Origin: Pseudomonadota bacterium
GTDB lineage: Bacteria; Pseudomonadota; Gammaproteobacteria; Xanthomonadales; Rhodanobacteraceae
Direction of reading: 5' to 3'
Assembly: GCA_023388255.1 (NCBI GenBank)
Contig: JAEWGO010000002.1
Span: forward strand, 434,001-498,000
Length of the DNA: 64,000 bases
Shown: one piece after another, positions 17,029 through 24,578 of the stretch
How the letters are laid out: every line of letters starts with the position of its first letter
How positions within the stretch are numbered: the first letter of the stretch is position 1
Position numbers and translations under genes: made by a program
Notes under the pieces: model-generated
The model's database searches: none
What the model was told of the DNA's origin: nothing
Seen by the model: only the letters and a program-made list of their open reading frames with translations

Positions 17029-18651
17029 CTATCCCTTCGCATCGCGCGCGTGCAACTGCGCGTGACACGTCGGGTGTACCAGTTCCAGATTGGACAGTTG
17101 ATCCGTGCCGCCGTAGACCCGCCATTGCTTGTGATGGACATGCCATCCCGTCGCCTTGGTGATCTTCGCATTGCACATCGGACAACATCCGCCCTGCTTC
17201 GTCCAGAGCCAATACAGCTTCCTGCGCCCCATCAATGAAGCCTTCATCCGACGCATCAGTCGCTCGTCAAAGTAGGCCTCGTCATTGGGGTCGTAGGGGT
17301 TCGCATCGGCCTTCACCTTCACGTACTTGACGACCTTGATCGCCGACAAGTGCGAAAGCCCACCTTTGTCCGTGGCAAAGAGCCAGTCGCGTGAACCGTT
17401 CGAGCGGAAATACCGTCGTTTGATCCAGCGCCGCCCCTTGCTCGGATGCCGACGCAACGCCCATCGCCACAGCGCGCGGAAGATCTGGTGGTCCATCCGC
17501 GCGAACGTGTACGAAGCGTGCACGACTCGATGGTAGTTGCCCCAACCTCGGATGACCGGATTGAGCGCGAACACCACGTCGTCCTGCATTGCCCCGCGCA
17601 TTTCGCGCAGACGCAACCTGACCTTCTCGTAGAACGCGGCAGCGTTCCTCTTCGACGGAGCCATGCGCAGGAAGTTCTTGTGCCTACGCACATGCCAACC
17701 AAGGAAATCGAAACCTTCCGATACGTGCGTGATCTTGGTCTTCTTTTCCGAGAGTACTAAACCACGCTCGGCGAGGAATTCCGCGATCAACGGCCTGACC
17801 CGCGTTTCCAGCATATCTTTCGAGTCTGCCGTCACGACGAAGTCGTCCGCGTACCGAATGAAGTTCACCTTGGCCCGACGTGGCAGGCTATCCAGCAGCC
17901 TTTCCATGCCGTCCAATGTCAGGTTCGCCAAGACCGGGGAAATGATCCCGCCCTGCGGCGTTCCTGCGTCCGTCGGGAAGAGCCTACGGCCTTCCATGTA
18001 TCCCGCCTTGAGCCATTTCGACAGCACGCGCCGATCCGTCGGCACGTTAGCCAGCAACCAGTCATGGTTGATGTTGTCGAAACAACCTTTGATGTCTCCT
18101 TCCAGCACCCACTGCGGCGAGTGCGCGCGGCTCAATGCGTTATGGCATTGGGCAATGGCGTCCGCCGTGGAGCGTCCGGAACGGAAACCGTAGGAGTTGC
18201 GGTCACCCAGCGTTTCCGCGACCGGATCGAGTGCAAGCCAGTGCAGCGCTTGCATGGCACGATCCTTCATCGTCGGTATGCCGAGTGGACGCTTGCCTCC
18301 ATTGGCTTTCGGGATGTGGATACGGCGAAGCGCCTTCGGTCGGTAGCCACGCGATTCCAGCGTGTCTATCGCCTTGCGCTTCTCCGCCGGAGTCGACCAA
18401 GTAACACCGTCGACACCGGGTGTTTTACGGCCCTGGTTCTCGGTAACTCGACGCACCGCGACTGCTTTTGCGGTGGTCGAGCGGACCAGCAACTGTTGCA
18501 ACCGTTTCAGCTTGCGCCAGTCCTGATCCTTCGCTGCCTTTGCTATGCGGGTCTGCAACCTCCGGACGTGCGAAAACGTAACAGCCCACGAGATCGTGTG
18601 CCAGTCGTTCCAGCGCGCGGAGGCGACATCGCCATTATGGATGGCGTCCAT
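17029..18651 (-). CDS. ltrA: Group II intron-encoded reverse transcriptase/maturase with HNH endonuclease
   Basis: The 540-residue intron-encoded protein assists splicing and carries out retrohoming. Reverse transcriptase blocks 0-7 cover about residues 20-320 (GVDGVTW, IPKANGGKRPLGIPT, GDIKGCFDNI, GTPQGGIISPVLAN, catalytic YADD at 267-270, FLGW). The maturase (X) domain covers about 340-450. An HNH nuclease at 488-535 has CCPMC, HVHHKQW, Asn521 and HPTCH. All catalytic motifs are intact. The start ATG 18651 is preceded by a strong AGGAGG seven bases upstream. The gene sits in domain IV, 16 bases downstream of the intron-borne tRNA-Gly. Confidence 0.96.
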   Translation of the reverse strand: MDAIHNGDVASARWNDWHTISWAVTFSHVRRLQTRIAKAAKDQDWRKLKRLQQLLVRSTTAKAVAVRRVTENQGRKTPGVDGVTWSTPAEKRKAIDTLESRGYRPKALRRIHIPKANGGKRPLGIPTMKDRAMQALHWLALDPVAETLGDRNSYGFRSGRSTADAIAQCHNALSRAHSPQWVLEGDIKGCFDNINHDWLLANVPTDRRVLSKWLKAGYMEGRRLFPTDAGTPQGGIISPVLANLTLDGMERLLDSLPRRAKVNFIRYADDFVVTADSKDMLETRVRPLIAEFLAERGLVLSEKKTKITHVSEGFDFLGWHVRRHKNFLRMAPSKRNAAAFYEKVRLRLREMRGAMQDDVVFALNPVIRGWGNYHRVVHASYTFARMDHQIFRALWRWALRRHPSKGRRWIKRRYFRSNGSRDWLFATDKGGLSHLSAIKVVKYVKVKADANPYDPNDEAYFDERLMRRMKASLMGRRKLYWLWTKQGGCCPMCNAKITKATGWHVHHKQWRVYGGTDQLSNLELVHPTCHAQLHARDAKG

Positions 18652-18667
18652 ATCAGTCCTCCTGAGT

Positions 18668-18741
18668 TGGAGCGGGCGAAGGGAATCGAACCCTCGTCAT
18701 CTGGTTGGGAACCAGAAGCTCTACCATTGAGCTACGCCCGC
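18668..18741 (-). tRNA. Intact tRNA-Gly(CCC) carried inside the group II intron
   Basis: A full 74-nt tRNA with encoded CCA. Acceptor GCGGGCG/CGCCCGC, D arm GCTC-AATGGTA-GAGC, anticodon stem TCTGG/CCAGA, loop TTCCCAA (anticodon CCC), variable TGAC, T arm GAGGG-TTCGATT-CCCTT, discriminator T. Compared with the split host gene, it differs only in one acceptor base pair and four of five anticodon-stem pairs, all compensatory. It lies between domain III and the maturase gene, so it would be released from the intron transcript by normal tRNA processing, unless it has its own promoter. Confidence 0.95.
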
Positions 18742-19067
18742 CCACGTTCCCGAAGGAATGGACGTCCCCGACGGGGACGTATCCCCTCGGGGTGGTGGTT
18801 GTTTGACCTGTCTAGCAACAGGCCACCATGCGGAAGTCTGCACTCTTTCGAGTCGGGGCAATCGTTCCATCCCCTATCCCGGCCATTACAACCGGGCTTT
18901 CGCTTTCTCCGCATTCCTGTGCCCGCTAGTCCTTCGAACGCCCTTGCGGGCGGCCTAGTCGCCGATGCACTGACGACATCCTATCGGGGTTTCCACGTTC
19001 CGTACATGCAACAGAATCGTTCGGGTTCTGCCTTTCCGCCGGAGGTATGAATGTCAGCGTGTCTCTA

Positions 19068-19073
19068 CCAAGC
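19068..19073 (-). other. EBS1 of the group II intron
   Basis: GCTTGG on the minus strand lies in the loop of a GTCTCT/AGAGAC hairpin. It is perfectly complementary to CCAAGC, the last six bases of tRNA exon 1 (19557-19562, IBS1). Confidence 0.82.
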
Positions 19074-19132
19074 AGAGAGACAACCGGACCTCTTCCCTTT
19101 TGGGCAGGGCCTATCAATCGCTTTGGCCCTTT

Positions 19133-19138
19133 TAGCTT
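19133..19138 (-). other. EBS2 of the group II intron
   Basis: AAGCTA on the minus strand is perfectly complementary to TAGCTT, positions -13 to -8 of tRNA exon 1 (19564-19569, IBS2). It lies 5' of EBS1 in domain I, as in other group II introns. Confidence 0.75.
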
Positions 19139-19556
19139 GACGACGGGTCGAACGGCAGTTCGCTTGCACTAACCCTACAGATTCAGCCTAGCGCCTACCC
19201 GGATGCGATTTCCGGGGTCACGCCGGCTCCCTCACGGGAGTTGACGTCCCATGAGGGGGCTACATTCACGGAGTGCTTTGCACCGGACGGTTACCCGTCC
19301 CGCACAACTCCTTGGCTACCAGCCGCTGAAGGCCGGGTTGATCGTCGTATGGAGGATCCCCCATTACGACATCAACAATTGCACGTACAGCTTTCGCCGC
19401 AGTGAGTAGAGCTATTCCGAAGAACAGCTCTTTCGCGTTGTCCACGTATGGGCCGTGGTGCCCGTCCTTTGCAATGTTGCTCAGGACACTGGATGCCAGG
19501 CTATGACCCCCTGGTTGGGTTACAACGCACGTCACGAACTGCGGTTCGTGTCGCAC

Positions 19557-19595
19557 GCTTGGGAAGCTACAGCTCTACCATTGAGCTACACCCGC
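19557..19595 (-). tRNA. tRNA-Gly(CCC), 5' exon of a gene split by a group II intron
   Basis: The 39-base exon comprises acceptor strand GCGGGTG, TA, D arm GCTC-AATGGTA-GAGC, T26, anticodon strand GTAGC, the whole loop TTCCCAA and the first two bases (GC) of the 3' anticodon strand. The intron starts right after, at GTGCG. The anticodon CCC and the AGC-TTCCCAA-GC core match the usual bacterial tRNA-Gly(CCC), so this is taken as the host's own gene. Confidence 0.93.
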
Positions 19596-19855
19596 CCATG
19601 ATCCGGTGAGGACAAGCATCCGCGATGCGGGCCGCGACAGGGTAACGGCCCTCGCTGCGGGCGACAAGAAGGAGCCGGCGCTGAATCTGCGCTAAGCCGT
19701 GTCGCAAGGAACTGCAAGCGCGCTCAGGCAGAAAGTCGTCATTCAGCGTGGATGCGCTGATATTGTGGCCAGCCTGTCAGCCATCGGGCGGCTGATGCGT
19801 TTGGGGAGCGAATCCCACCGCAGCGGCGGCTGGCGTAGGCCCTAGGAGATCATTC

Positions 19856-22336
19856 ATGTACACACAACGTCGGTCCGACTCGCGCGCATGGTGCGCCGCG
19901 TTGGTGTTCGTTCTGGCAACATTCGCGGGGACGGCACTGGCCGATCCGGCGGATCGCGTTGCGCGCGTGAGCTTCCTGCGCGGCAACGTCAGTTTCCAGC
20001 CATCCGGGGACGACCAGTGGGCGCAGATGTCGCTCAACCGGCCGCTGACTACCGGCGACAAGGTCTATACCGATCGCGATTCACGCGTCGAACTGGAAAT
20101 CGGTTCGGCCGACATCCGCCTCGACCAGGGCAGCACGTTCGACCTGCTCAACCTCGACGACAATGTCGCACAGATCGAACTGACCGATGGCGTGCTTGCG
20201 CTGCACGTTGGCCGTGTCGGCGAAGGCCAGTCCTATGAAGTGGACACGCCCACGCTCGCGTTCGTCGTGAACCAGCCGGGCGACTACCGCATCGACGTCT
20301 CGCCGCAGGGTGACTCGACGATGGTCACCGTGTTCGCTGGCGGCGGCAATGTCTACGGCGAGAACAACGCAAGCTACAGCGTGCGCTCGGGCAGCTCCTA
20401 CCGCTTCAACGACTCCGCGCTGCGCGACTACGAAGTGCTCGACCTGCCGCGCGCGGACGATTTTGACCAGTGGGTCTCCTCGCGAAACGCGCGGTACGAG
20501 CGCGCCGTGTCCCGCCGCTACGTGTCCGAGGACGTGATCGGTTACGCAGATCTCGACGACTACGGGTCGTGGAGCACTGCTCCGGATTACGGCAATGTCT
20601 GGTATCCGACCACGGTCGCGGCCGACTGGGCGCCATACCGCTCCGGCCACTGGTCATGGATCGACCCGTGGGGCTGGACCTGGGTCGACAGTGCGGCATG
20701 GGGTTTCGCCCCGTTCCACTACGGCCGCTGGGCCTACATCGGCAATCGCTGGGGCTGGTGCCCTGGCGCATATCGAGGCCGATCAATCTATGCGCCTGCG
20801 ATGGTCGCTTTCGTCGGTGGTGGCGGTTGGGGTTCGAGTGTGTCGATCGGCATCGGCGGCCCGGTCGGTTGGTTCCCGCTTGGCCCGCGTGATGTCTACG
20901 TGCCGTGGTATCGCGCCTCGCGCGGCTATTTCACCAACATCAACGTGCGCAACACGACCGTGATCAACAACACCTATATCACCAACGTCTACAACAACTA
21001 TTCCAACGGTCGCCCGATCAACAACGTCAACTACGCATACCGCACGAATGCAGCCGCGTTCACCGCGGTGCCGCGCGACGCGTTCGTGGGTGCGCGCCCG
21101 GTCAACGCGGCCCGCGTGCAGATCAACGCGAACAACCTGCGCAGCGCACAGGTGGTGAGTCGGGTCGGCATCGAGCCGACGCGCGCGAGCTTCGTGCGCG
21201 CGGGCGCGGTCAATACCCGTGCCGTTCCACCCGCGGCTGCGTTCAATCGTGGAGTAATCGCGCGCACCGCGCCGCCGGCACGTGCGATGCCGATTGCGGA
21301 TCGCCTGCAAGCGATCCAGCGCAACGGCGCGCAGCCGCTCGCGAACAACCAGTTGCGCGATGTCACCAGCCGCCCGGCGGCCGGCGCACAACCGGGCCGC
21401 GCGGGTGCGGCTCCTTCGCGCGTGCAGGTCGTCGGCCAGAATGCGCGTGCGCCGCAGCCGCTGCCGATGCGCGGTGCAGCGGCACAAACGCGTCCTGGTA
21501 GCGGCGCGAACGAGCGCACATCCCCCGCTGGTACGACGCGCCCGATGCCCGGTGCGGCCGCGACGCCATCCATCGGCGGTCGCACGTCGATCAGCGCTCC
21601 GGGCAATCGCGCCAGTGCGCCGCCGGAAGCGCCGAATCGCAGCGCGCTGCCGTCATCGCGATTCGCGCCGCACAATGGCGCGGCCGGACGCAGGGGACCG
21701 GAAAACGGCAACAATCCGGCCGTGCAGCCGGCCAATCGCGGCAACGTCAATCCGCCAGTCCGCGGCGCACAAACAACGCCAACAGCGCCGTCAACACGCG
21801 GCGTGGCGGCGCCATCGGAGCGCTTCACACCTCGTTCCAACACACCGAGCGGACCTGCAGCACAACAGCGCAACAGCCCGGCAGTCGAACGGCAAACGCC
21901 GTCGCCTGCAAGCCGCAACATGGCGCCGACGCATAACTCGCCGCGCACCCCGTCGAGCATGGAACAGCGCTCGTTCCAGCAGCGCAATGCGCCGCAAGTA
22001 CAGCAGCGCGCCGCGCCTGTCGAACAGCAGCGCAGCACACCGCAGTTCCAGCAGCGGAATGCTCCAGCGATGCGGGAACGCAGCGCGCCGGCACAGCAGT
22101 ATCAGCAGCGTAGTGCCCCGGTCGTGCAACAGCGCAGCGCACCGCAGCCGCAGTATCAGCAACGCAGCGCACCGGCCGTACAGCAGCGCGCCGCTCCACA
22201 GCAGCAGTACCAGCAGCGCAGTGCGCCTGCCATGCAACAGCGCAATGCACCGCAGCCGGCGCAGCAGCGCGCGCAACCGCAACAACGCGAGCGGGCCCAA
22301 CGCAACGAGAATGACAAGGACAAGGATCACCGCTGA
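19856..22336 (+). CDS. Secreted FecR/DUF6600 protein with low-complexity Gln/Arg/Pro tail
   Basis: The 826-residue protein starts at ATG 19856 with AGGAGA upstream and has a signal peptide (ALVFVLATFAGTALA). Residues about 30-175 form a FecR-like domain (VSFLRGNVSFQPSG, LTTGDKVYTDRDSRVELEI). A DUF6600 segment (about 235-330) is rich in Trp/Gly/Tyr (WAPYRSGHWSWIDPWGWTW). The last 300 residues are disordered, ending in QQRSAPQ/QQRNAP-like repeats. FecR here is not a transmembrane anti-sigma factor. Probably periplasmic or surface; function unknown. A strong terminator follows. Confidence 0.85.
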   Translation: MYTQRRSDSRAWCAALVFVLATFAGTALADPADRVARVSFLRGNVSFQPSGDDQWAQMSLNRPLTTGDKVYTDRDSRVELEIGSADIRLDQGSTFDLLNLDDNVAQIELTDGVLALHVGRVGEGQSYEVDTPTLAFVVNQPGDYRIDVSPQGDSTMVTVFAGGGNVYGENNASYSVRSGSSYRFNDSALRDYEVLDLPRADDFDQWVSSRNARYERAVSRRYVSEDVIGYADLDDYGSWSTAPDYGNVWYPTTVAADWAPYRSGHWSWIDPWGWTWVDSAAWGFAPFHYGRWAYIGNRWGWCPGAYRGRSIYAPAMVAFVGGGGWGSSVSIGIGGPVGWFPLGPRDVYVPWYRASRGYFTNINVRNTTVINNTYITNVYNNYSNGRPINNVNYAYRTNAAAFTAVPRDAFVGARPVNAARVQINANNLRSAQVVSRVGIEPTRASFVRAGAVNTRAVPPAAAFNRGVIARTAPPARAMPIADRLQAIQRNGAQPLANNQLRDVTSRPAAGAQPGRAGAAPSRVQVVGQNARAPQPLPMRGAAAQTRPGSGANERTSPAGTTRPMPGAAATPSIGGRTSISAPGNRASAPPEAPNRSALPSSRFAPHNGAAGRRGPENGNNPAVQPANRGNVNPPVRGAQTTPTAPSTRGVAAPSERFTPRSNTPSGPAAQQRNSPAVERQTPSPASRNMAPTHNSPRTPSSMEQRSFQQRNAPQVQQRAAPVEQQRSTPQFQQRNAPAMRERSAPAQQYQQRSAPVVQQRSAPQPQYQQRSAPAVQQRAAPQQQYQQRSAPAMQQRNAPQPAQQRAQPQQRERAQRNENDKDKDHR

Positions 22337-22359
22337 TCGCGGTTTGAACTGAAGCTCCC

Positions 22360-22388
22360 GACGCCGCGCACTGCGCGGCGTCTTTTTT
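22360..22388 (+). terminator. Intrinsic terminator after the FecR/DUF6600 gene
   Basis: Stem GACGCCGCGC (22360-22369) and GCGCGGCGTC (22373-22382) with a 3-base loop, followed by six T (22383-22388), 24 bases past the stop codon. Confidence 0.93.
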
Positions 22389-22620
22389 CCACGCTTGGCC
22401 GATGATCTCAGCGACGGAGCCCCTTTGCCGCGGCATGAAGACCCAACCTCCGGTCAGTTCAGTCGCGGCCGTCCGTGGCCGCATTGCATCTCCAACAGCC
22501 GAGGCTGCCAAATGCCGAGTGGGGTTATTAAGCACCACCGTTGGCATGCATCCAACCGTCGCGCCACGAGCGTGGGCAGCGCCCGGCCGCTTTCCTGTCA
22601 CGACGCTTTAGAATGGGCGC

Positions 22621-22821
22621 ATGAAAATTGTCCTGAATGGTCACGAACGCGACATCGATCCAGCCTCGACACTGGCGCAATTGCTCGATGAGGCCGGTTA
22701 CGCGCAACGGCGCGTCGCGGTGGAGGTCAATCGCGAGATCGTGCCTCGAAGCCAGCATGTCATTCACACGTTGAGTGCCGGCGACCGCATTGAAATCGTC
22801 CACGCGATTGGTGGCGGCTGA
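22621..22821 (+). CDS. thiS: Sulfur carrier protein ThiS
   Basis: A 66-residue ubiquitin-fold protein that, as a C-terminal thiocarboxylate, donates sulfur to the thiazole ring of thiamin. It shows the family start MKIVLNG, the EVNREIVPRSQ strand, DRIEIVHAIGGG and the obligatory terminal Gly-Gly. It lies 195 bases upstream of thiG on the same strand. No TPP riboswitch was found in the 230 bases before it. Confidence 0.95.
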   Translation: MKIVLNGHERDIDPASTLAQLLDEAGYAQRRVAVEVNREIVPRSQHVIHTLSAGDRIEIVHAIGGG

Positions 22822-23016
22822 GACCGCGCGCTTGAGCCAGGATGACCAGCGCGAGATTGCTTGTGGAACGTGAGGACGCACAAGCCTGGCAACAACTGCG
22901 AGTGCGGCAAGCATCATCGAGCTGATGCAATGCCTTCGCGCATCGCATCACCACGGAACGCCACGCGCGGGCGATAATGTCGCCCCGGCGATTCCGCTCC
23001 TGCATTCCGATACCTC

Positions 23017-23826
23017 ATGAACGCCCGCTCCGATTTCATTCCCGAAACCGCCACCGACGCCCTCGTCATCGGCGGCAAGACCTACCGCTCCCGCCTGCTC
23101 ACCGGCACCGGCAAGTTCCGCGACCTCGACGAAACACAGCGTGCGACCGAAGCCGCCGGTGCCGAGATCGTGACCGTCGCGATCCGCCGCACGAACATCG
23201 GCCAGAATCCCGGCGAGCCGAACCTGCTCGACGTGCTGCCGCCATCTCGCTACACCATCCTGCCGAACACGGCCGGTTGCTATACGGCCGAGGACGCGGT
23301 GCGGACCTGCCGTCTTGCGCGCGAGCTGCTCGACGGTCATACGCTGGTGAAACTCGAAGTGCTCGGCGACCGCAAGACCCTGTTCCCGGACGTCGTGCAG
23401 ACGCTCGCCGCGGCCGAGATGCTGGTCAAGGACGGTTTCGACGTGATGGTCTACACCTCGGACGACCCTATCCTGGCCAAGCGCCTGGAAGAAATCGGCT
23501 GCGTCGCAGTGATGCCGTTGGCTGCCCCCATCGGTTCCGGCCTCGGCATCCAGAACCGCTACAGCCTGCTCGAGATTGTGGAGAACGCGAAGGTGCCGAT
23601 CATCGTCGATGCCGGCGTCGGCACCGCGTCGGATGCCGCGCTCGCGATGGAGCTCGGCTGCGACGGCGTGCTGATGAACACCGCGATTGCCGGGGCGAAG
23701 GATCCGGTTCTGATGGCGCACGCGATGCGCCACGCGGTCGAGGCCGGTCGTGCCGCGTTCCGCGCCGGCCGCATTCCGCGCAAGCGCTACGCGTCTGCGT
23801 CGAGTCCCGTCGAAGGGGTGATTTGA
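23017..23826 (+). CDS. thiG: Thiazole synthase ThiG
   Basis: ThiG condenses deoxyxylulose phosphate, dehydroglycine and ThiS thiocarboxylate to form thiamin thiazole. The 269-residue TIM-barrel protein shows RLLTGTGKF, VTVAIRRTN, the Schiff-base Lys in LVKLEVLGD, and the phosphate loops PIGSGLGIQN and VDAGVGTASDAALAMELG. It follows thiS and precedes trmB by 4 bases, an order common in Xanthomonadales. Confidence 0.97.
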   Translation: MNARSDFIPETATDALVIGGKTYRSRLLTGTGKFRDLDETQRATEAAGAEIVTVAIRRTNIGQNPGEPNLLDVLPPSRYTILPNTAGCYTAEDAVRTCRLARELLDGHTLVKLEVLGDRKTLFPDVVQTLAAAEMLVKDGFDVMVYTSDDPILAKRLEEIGCVAVMPLAAPIGSGLGIQNRYSLLEIVENAKVPIIVDAGVGTASDAALAMELGCDGVLMNTAIAGAKDPVLMAHAMRHAVEAGRAAFRAGRIPRKRYASASSPVEGVI

Positions 23827-23830
23827 GCGC

Positions 23831-24535
23831 ATGGATGAATCCGGGATCCACGAGCGCCGCATCCGCAGCTTCGTATTGCGCCAGGGCCGTTTCACGCCGG
23901 CGCAGCAGCGCGCGTTCGACCAGCACTGGGCGCGCTACGGTGTCGACTATGCGTTCAACGACGGTGGCGGCACGCCGCGCGATCTCGACGCGACATTCGC
24001 GCGCCGCGCGCCACGCGTGCTTGAGATCGGCTTCGGCAACGGCGAGCAACTGCTGCATTCGGCGCAGGCTGAGGCGGAGCGGGATTTCATCGGCATCGAG
24101 GTGCATCGCCCCGGCGTCGGCCGACTGATGAACGGGCTCGCCGAGGCGAACGTCGGCAACGTGCGGCTGTACAACCATGACGCGGTCGAGGTGCTGCAGC
24201 ACGAGATCGCGGTCGACGCACTGGCGGAAGTGCGAATTTATTTTCCGGACCCGTGGCACAAGAAGCGCCACAACAAGCGCCGCCTGATCCAGCCGGAGTT
24301 TCTCGATCTGCTCGCCACGAAAGTCGTGCGTGGCGGTCGCTTGCATTTGGCGACCGACTGGGCCGACTATGCCGAGCACATGCGCGAAACGCTCGCGGCG
24401 GCGCCGATGTGGAGGATTGATCCGCGCCATGCCTCGCCCGGACAGCGCCCGCCATGGCGCATCGAAACGCACTTCGAACGCCGCGGCGTGCGCCTCGGTC
24501 ACGACGTATGGGATTTCGTCCATGAACGCATCTGA
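23831..24535 (+). CDS. trmB: tRNA (guanine-N7)-methyltransferase TrmB
   Basis: TrmB methylates G46 of tRNAs with S-adenosylmethionine. The 234-residue protein has the SAM-binding motif VLEIGFGNGEQL, the acidic GIEVHRPGVG segment and the diagnostic catalytic motif FPDPWHKKRHNKRRL (about residues 138-152), followed by LATDWADYAEHM. It lies four bases after thiG, so is probably co-transcribed with it. Confidence 0.96.
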   Translation: MDESGIHERRIRSFVLRQGRFTPAQQRAFDQHWARYGVDYAFNDGGGTPRDLDATFARRAPRVLEIGFGNGEQLLHSAQAEAERDFIGIEVHRPGVGRLMNGLAEANVGNVRLYNHDAVEVLQHEIAVDALAEVRIYFPDPWHKKRHNKRRLIQPEFLDLLATKVVRGGRLHLATDWADYAEHMRETLAAAPMWRIDPRHASPGQRPPWRIETHFERRGVRLGHDVWDFVHERI

Positions 24536-24578
24536 CCGGGCATGACGTCCGCCAGGCCACAACAAGAATAACGCCCCG

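Larger units (their letters stand above)
18742..19555 (-). other. Group II intron domains I-III and start of domain IV
   Basis: No gene is credible here; a 96-codon open frame (19266-19556) is an accident of ribozyme sequence. Typical structural segments are visible on the minus strand, including a CGAAAGAGTGCAGACTTCC segment near 18857-18839 and paired helices throughout. Domain IV begins near 18830. Confidence 0.8.
16912..19556 (-). mobile_element. Complete group II intron inserted in tRNA-Gly(CCC), carrying its own tRNA-Gly(CCC)
   Basis: The 2645-nt intron starts with GTGCGAC (19556 downward), the group II 5' consensus, and ends GAC at 16912. From 5' to 3' on the minus strand it has domains I-III (about 19556-18830), a complete tRNA-Gly(CCC) (18741-18668), the reverse transcriptase/maturase gene (18651-17029), domain V (16986-16950) and domain VI with bulged adenosine (16949-16912). 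EBS1 and EBS2 match the flanking exon perfectly. All RNA and protein parts needed for splicing and homing appear intact. A tRNA as cargo within domain IV is highly unusual. Confidence 0.93.

Noticed and set aside
18668..18741. Two tandem tRNA-Gly genes with the intron inserted only in one and ending before the other
   Set aside because: No domain V or VI occurs between 19556 and 18741; the only domain V/VI and the matching tRNA 3' exon (CACCCGC, TAC start) lie at 16877-16986. The second tRNA is therefore inside the intron.
19266..19556. A 96-codon open frame on the minus strand starting exactly at the intron 5' end
   Set aside because: It coincides with ribozyme domain I, contains the paired segments expected of structured RNA, has no ribosome site, and includes no known domain.
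19596..19855. Promoter for the split tRNA-Gly
   Set aside because: TTGCAG and TTGCGA occur on the minus strand upstream, but no acceptable -10 hexamer lies at the right spacing, so no promoter was annotated.
22389..22620. Possible TPP riboswitch before thiS
   Set aside because: Looked for the conserved CTGAGA and ACCTGA-type THI-box segments; none was found in a sensible arrangement.
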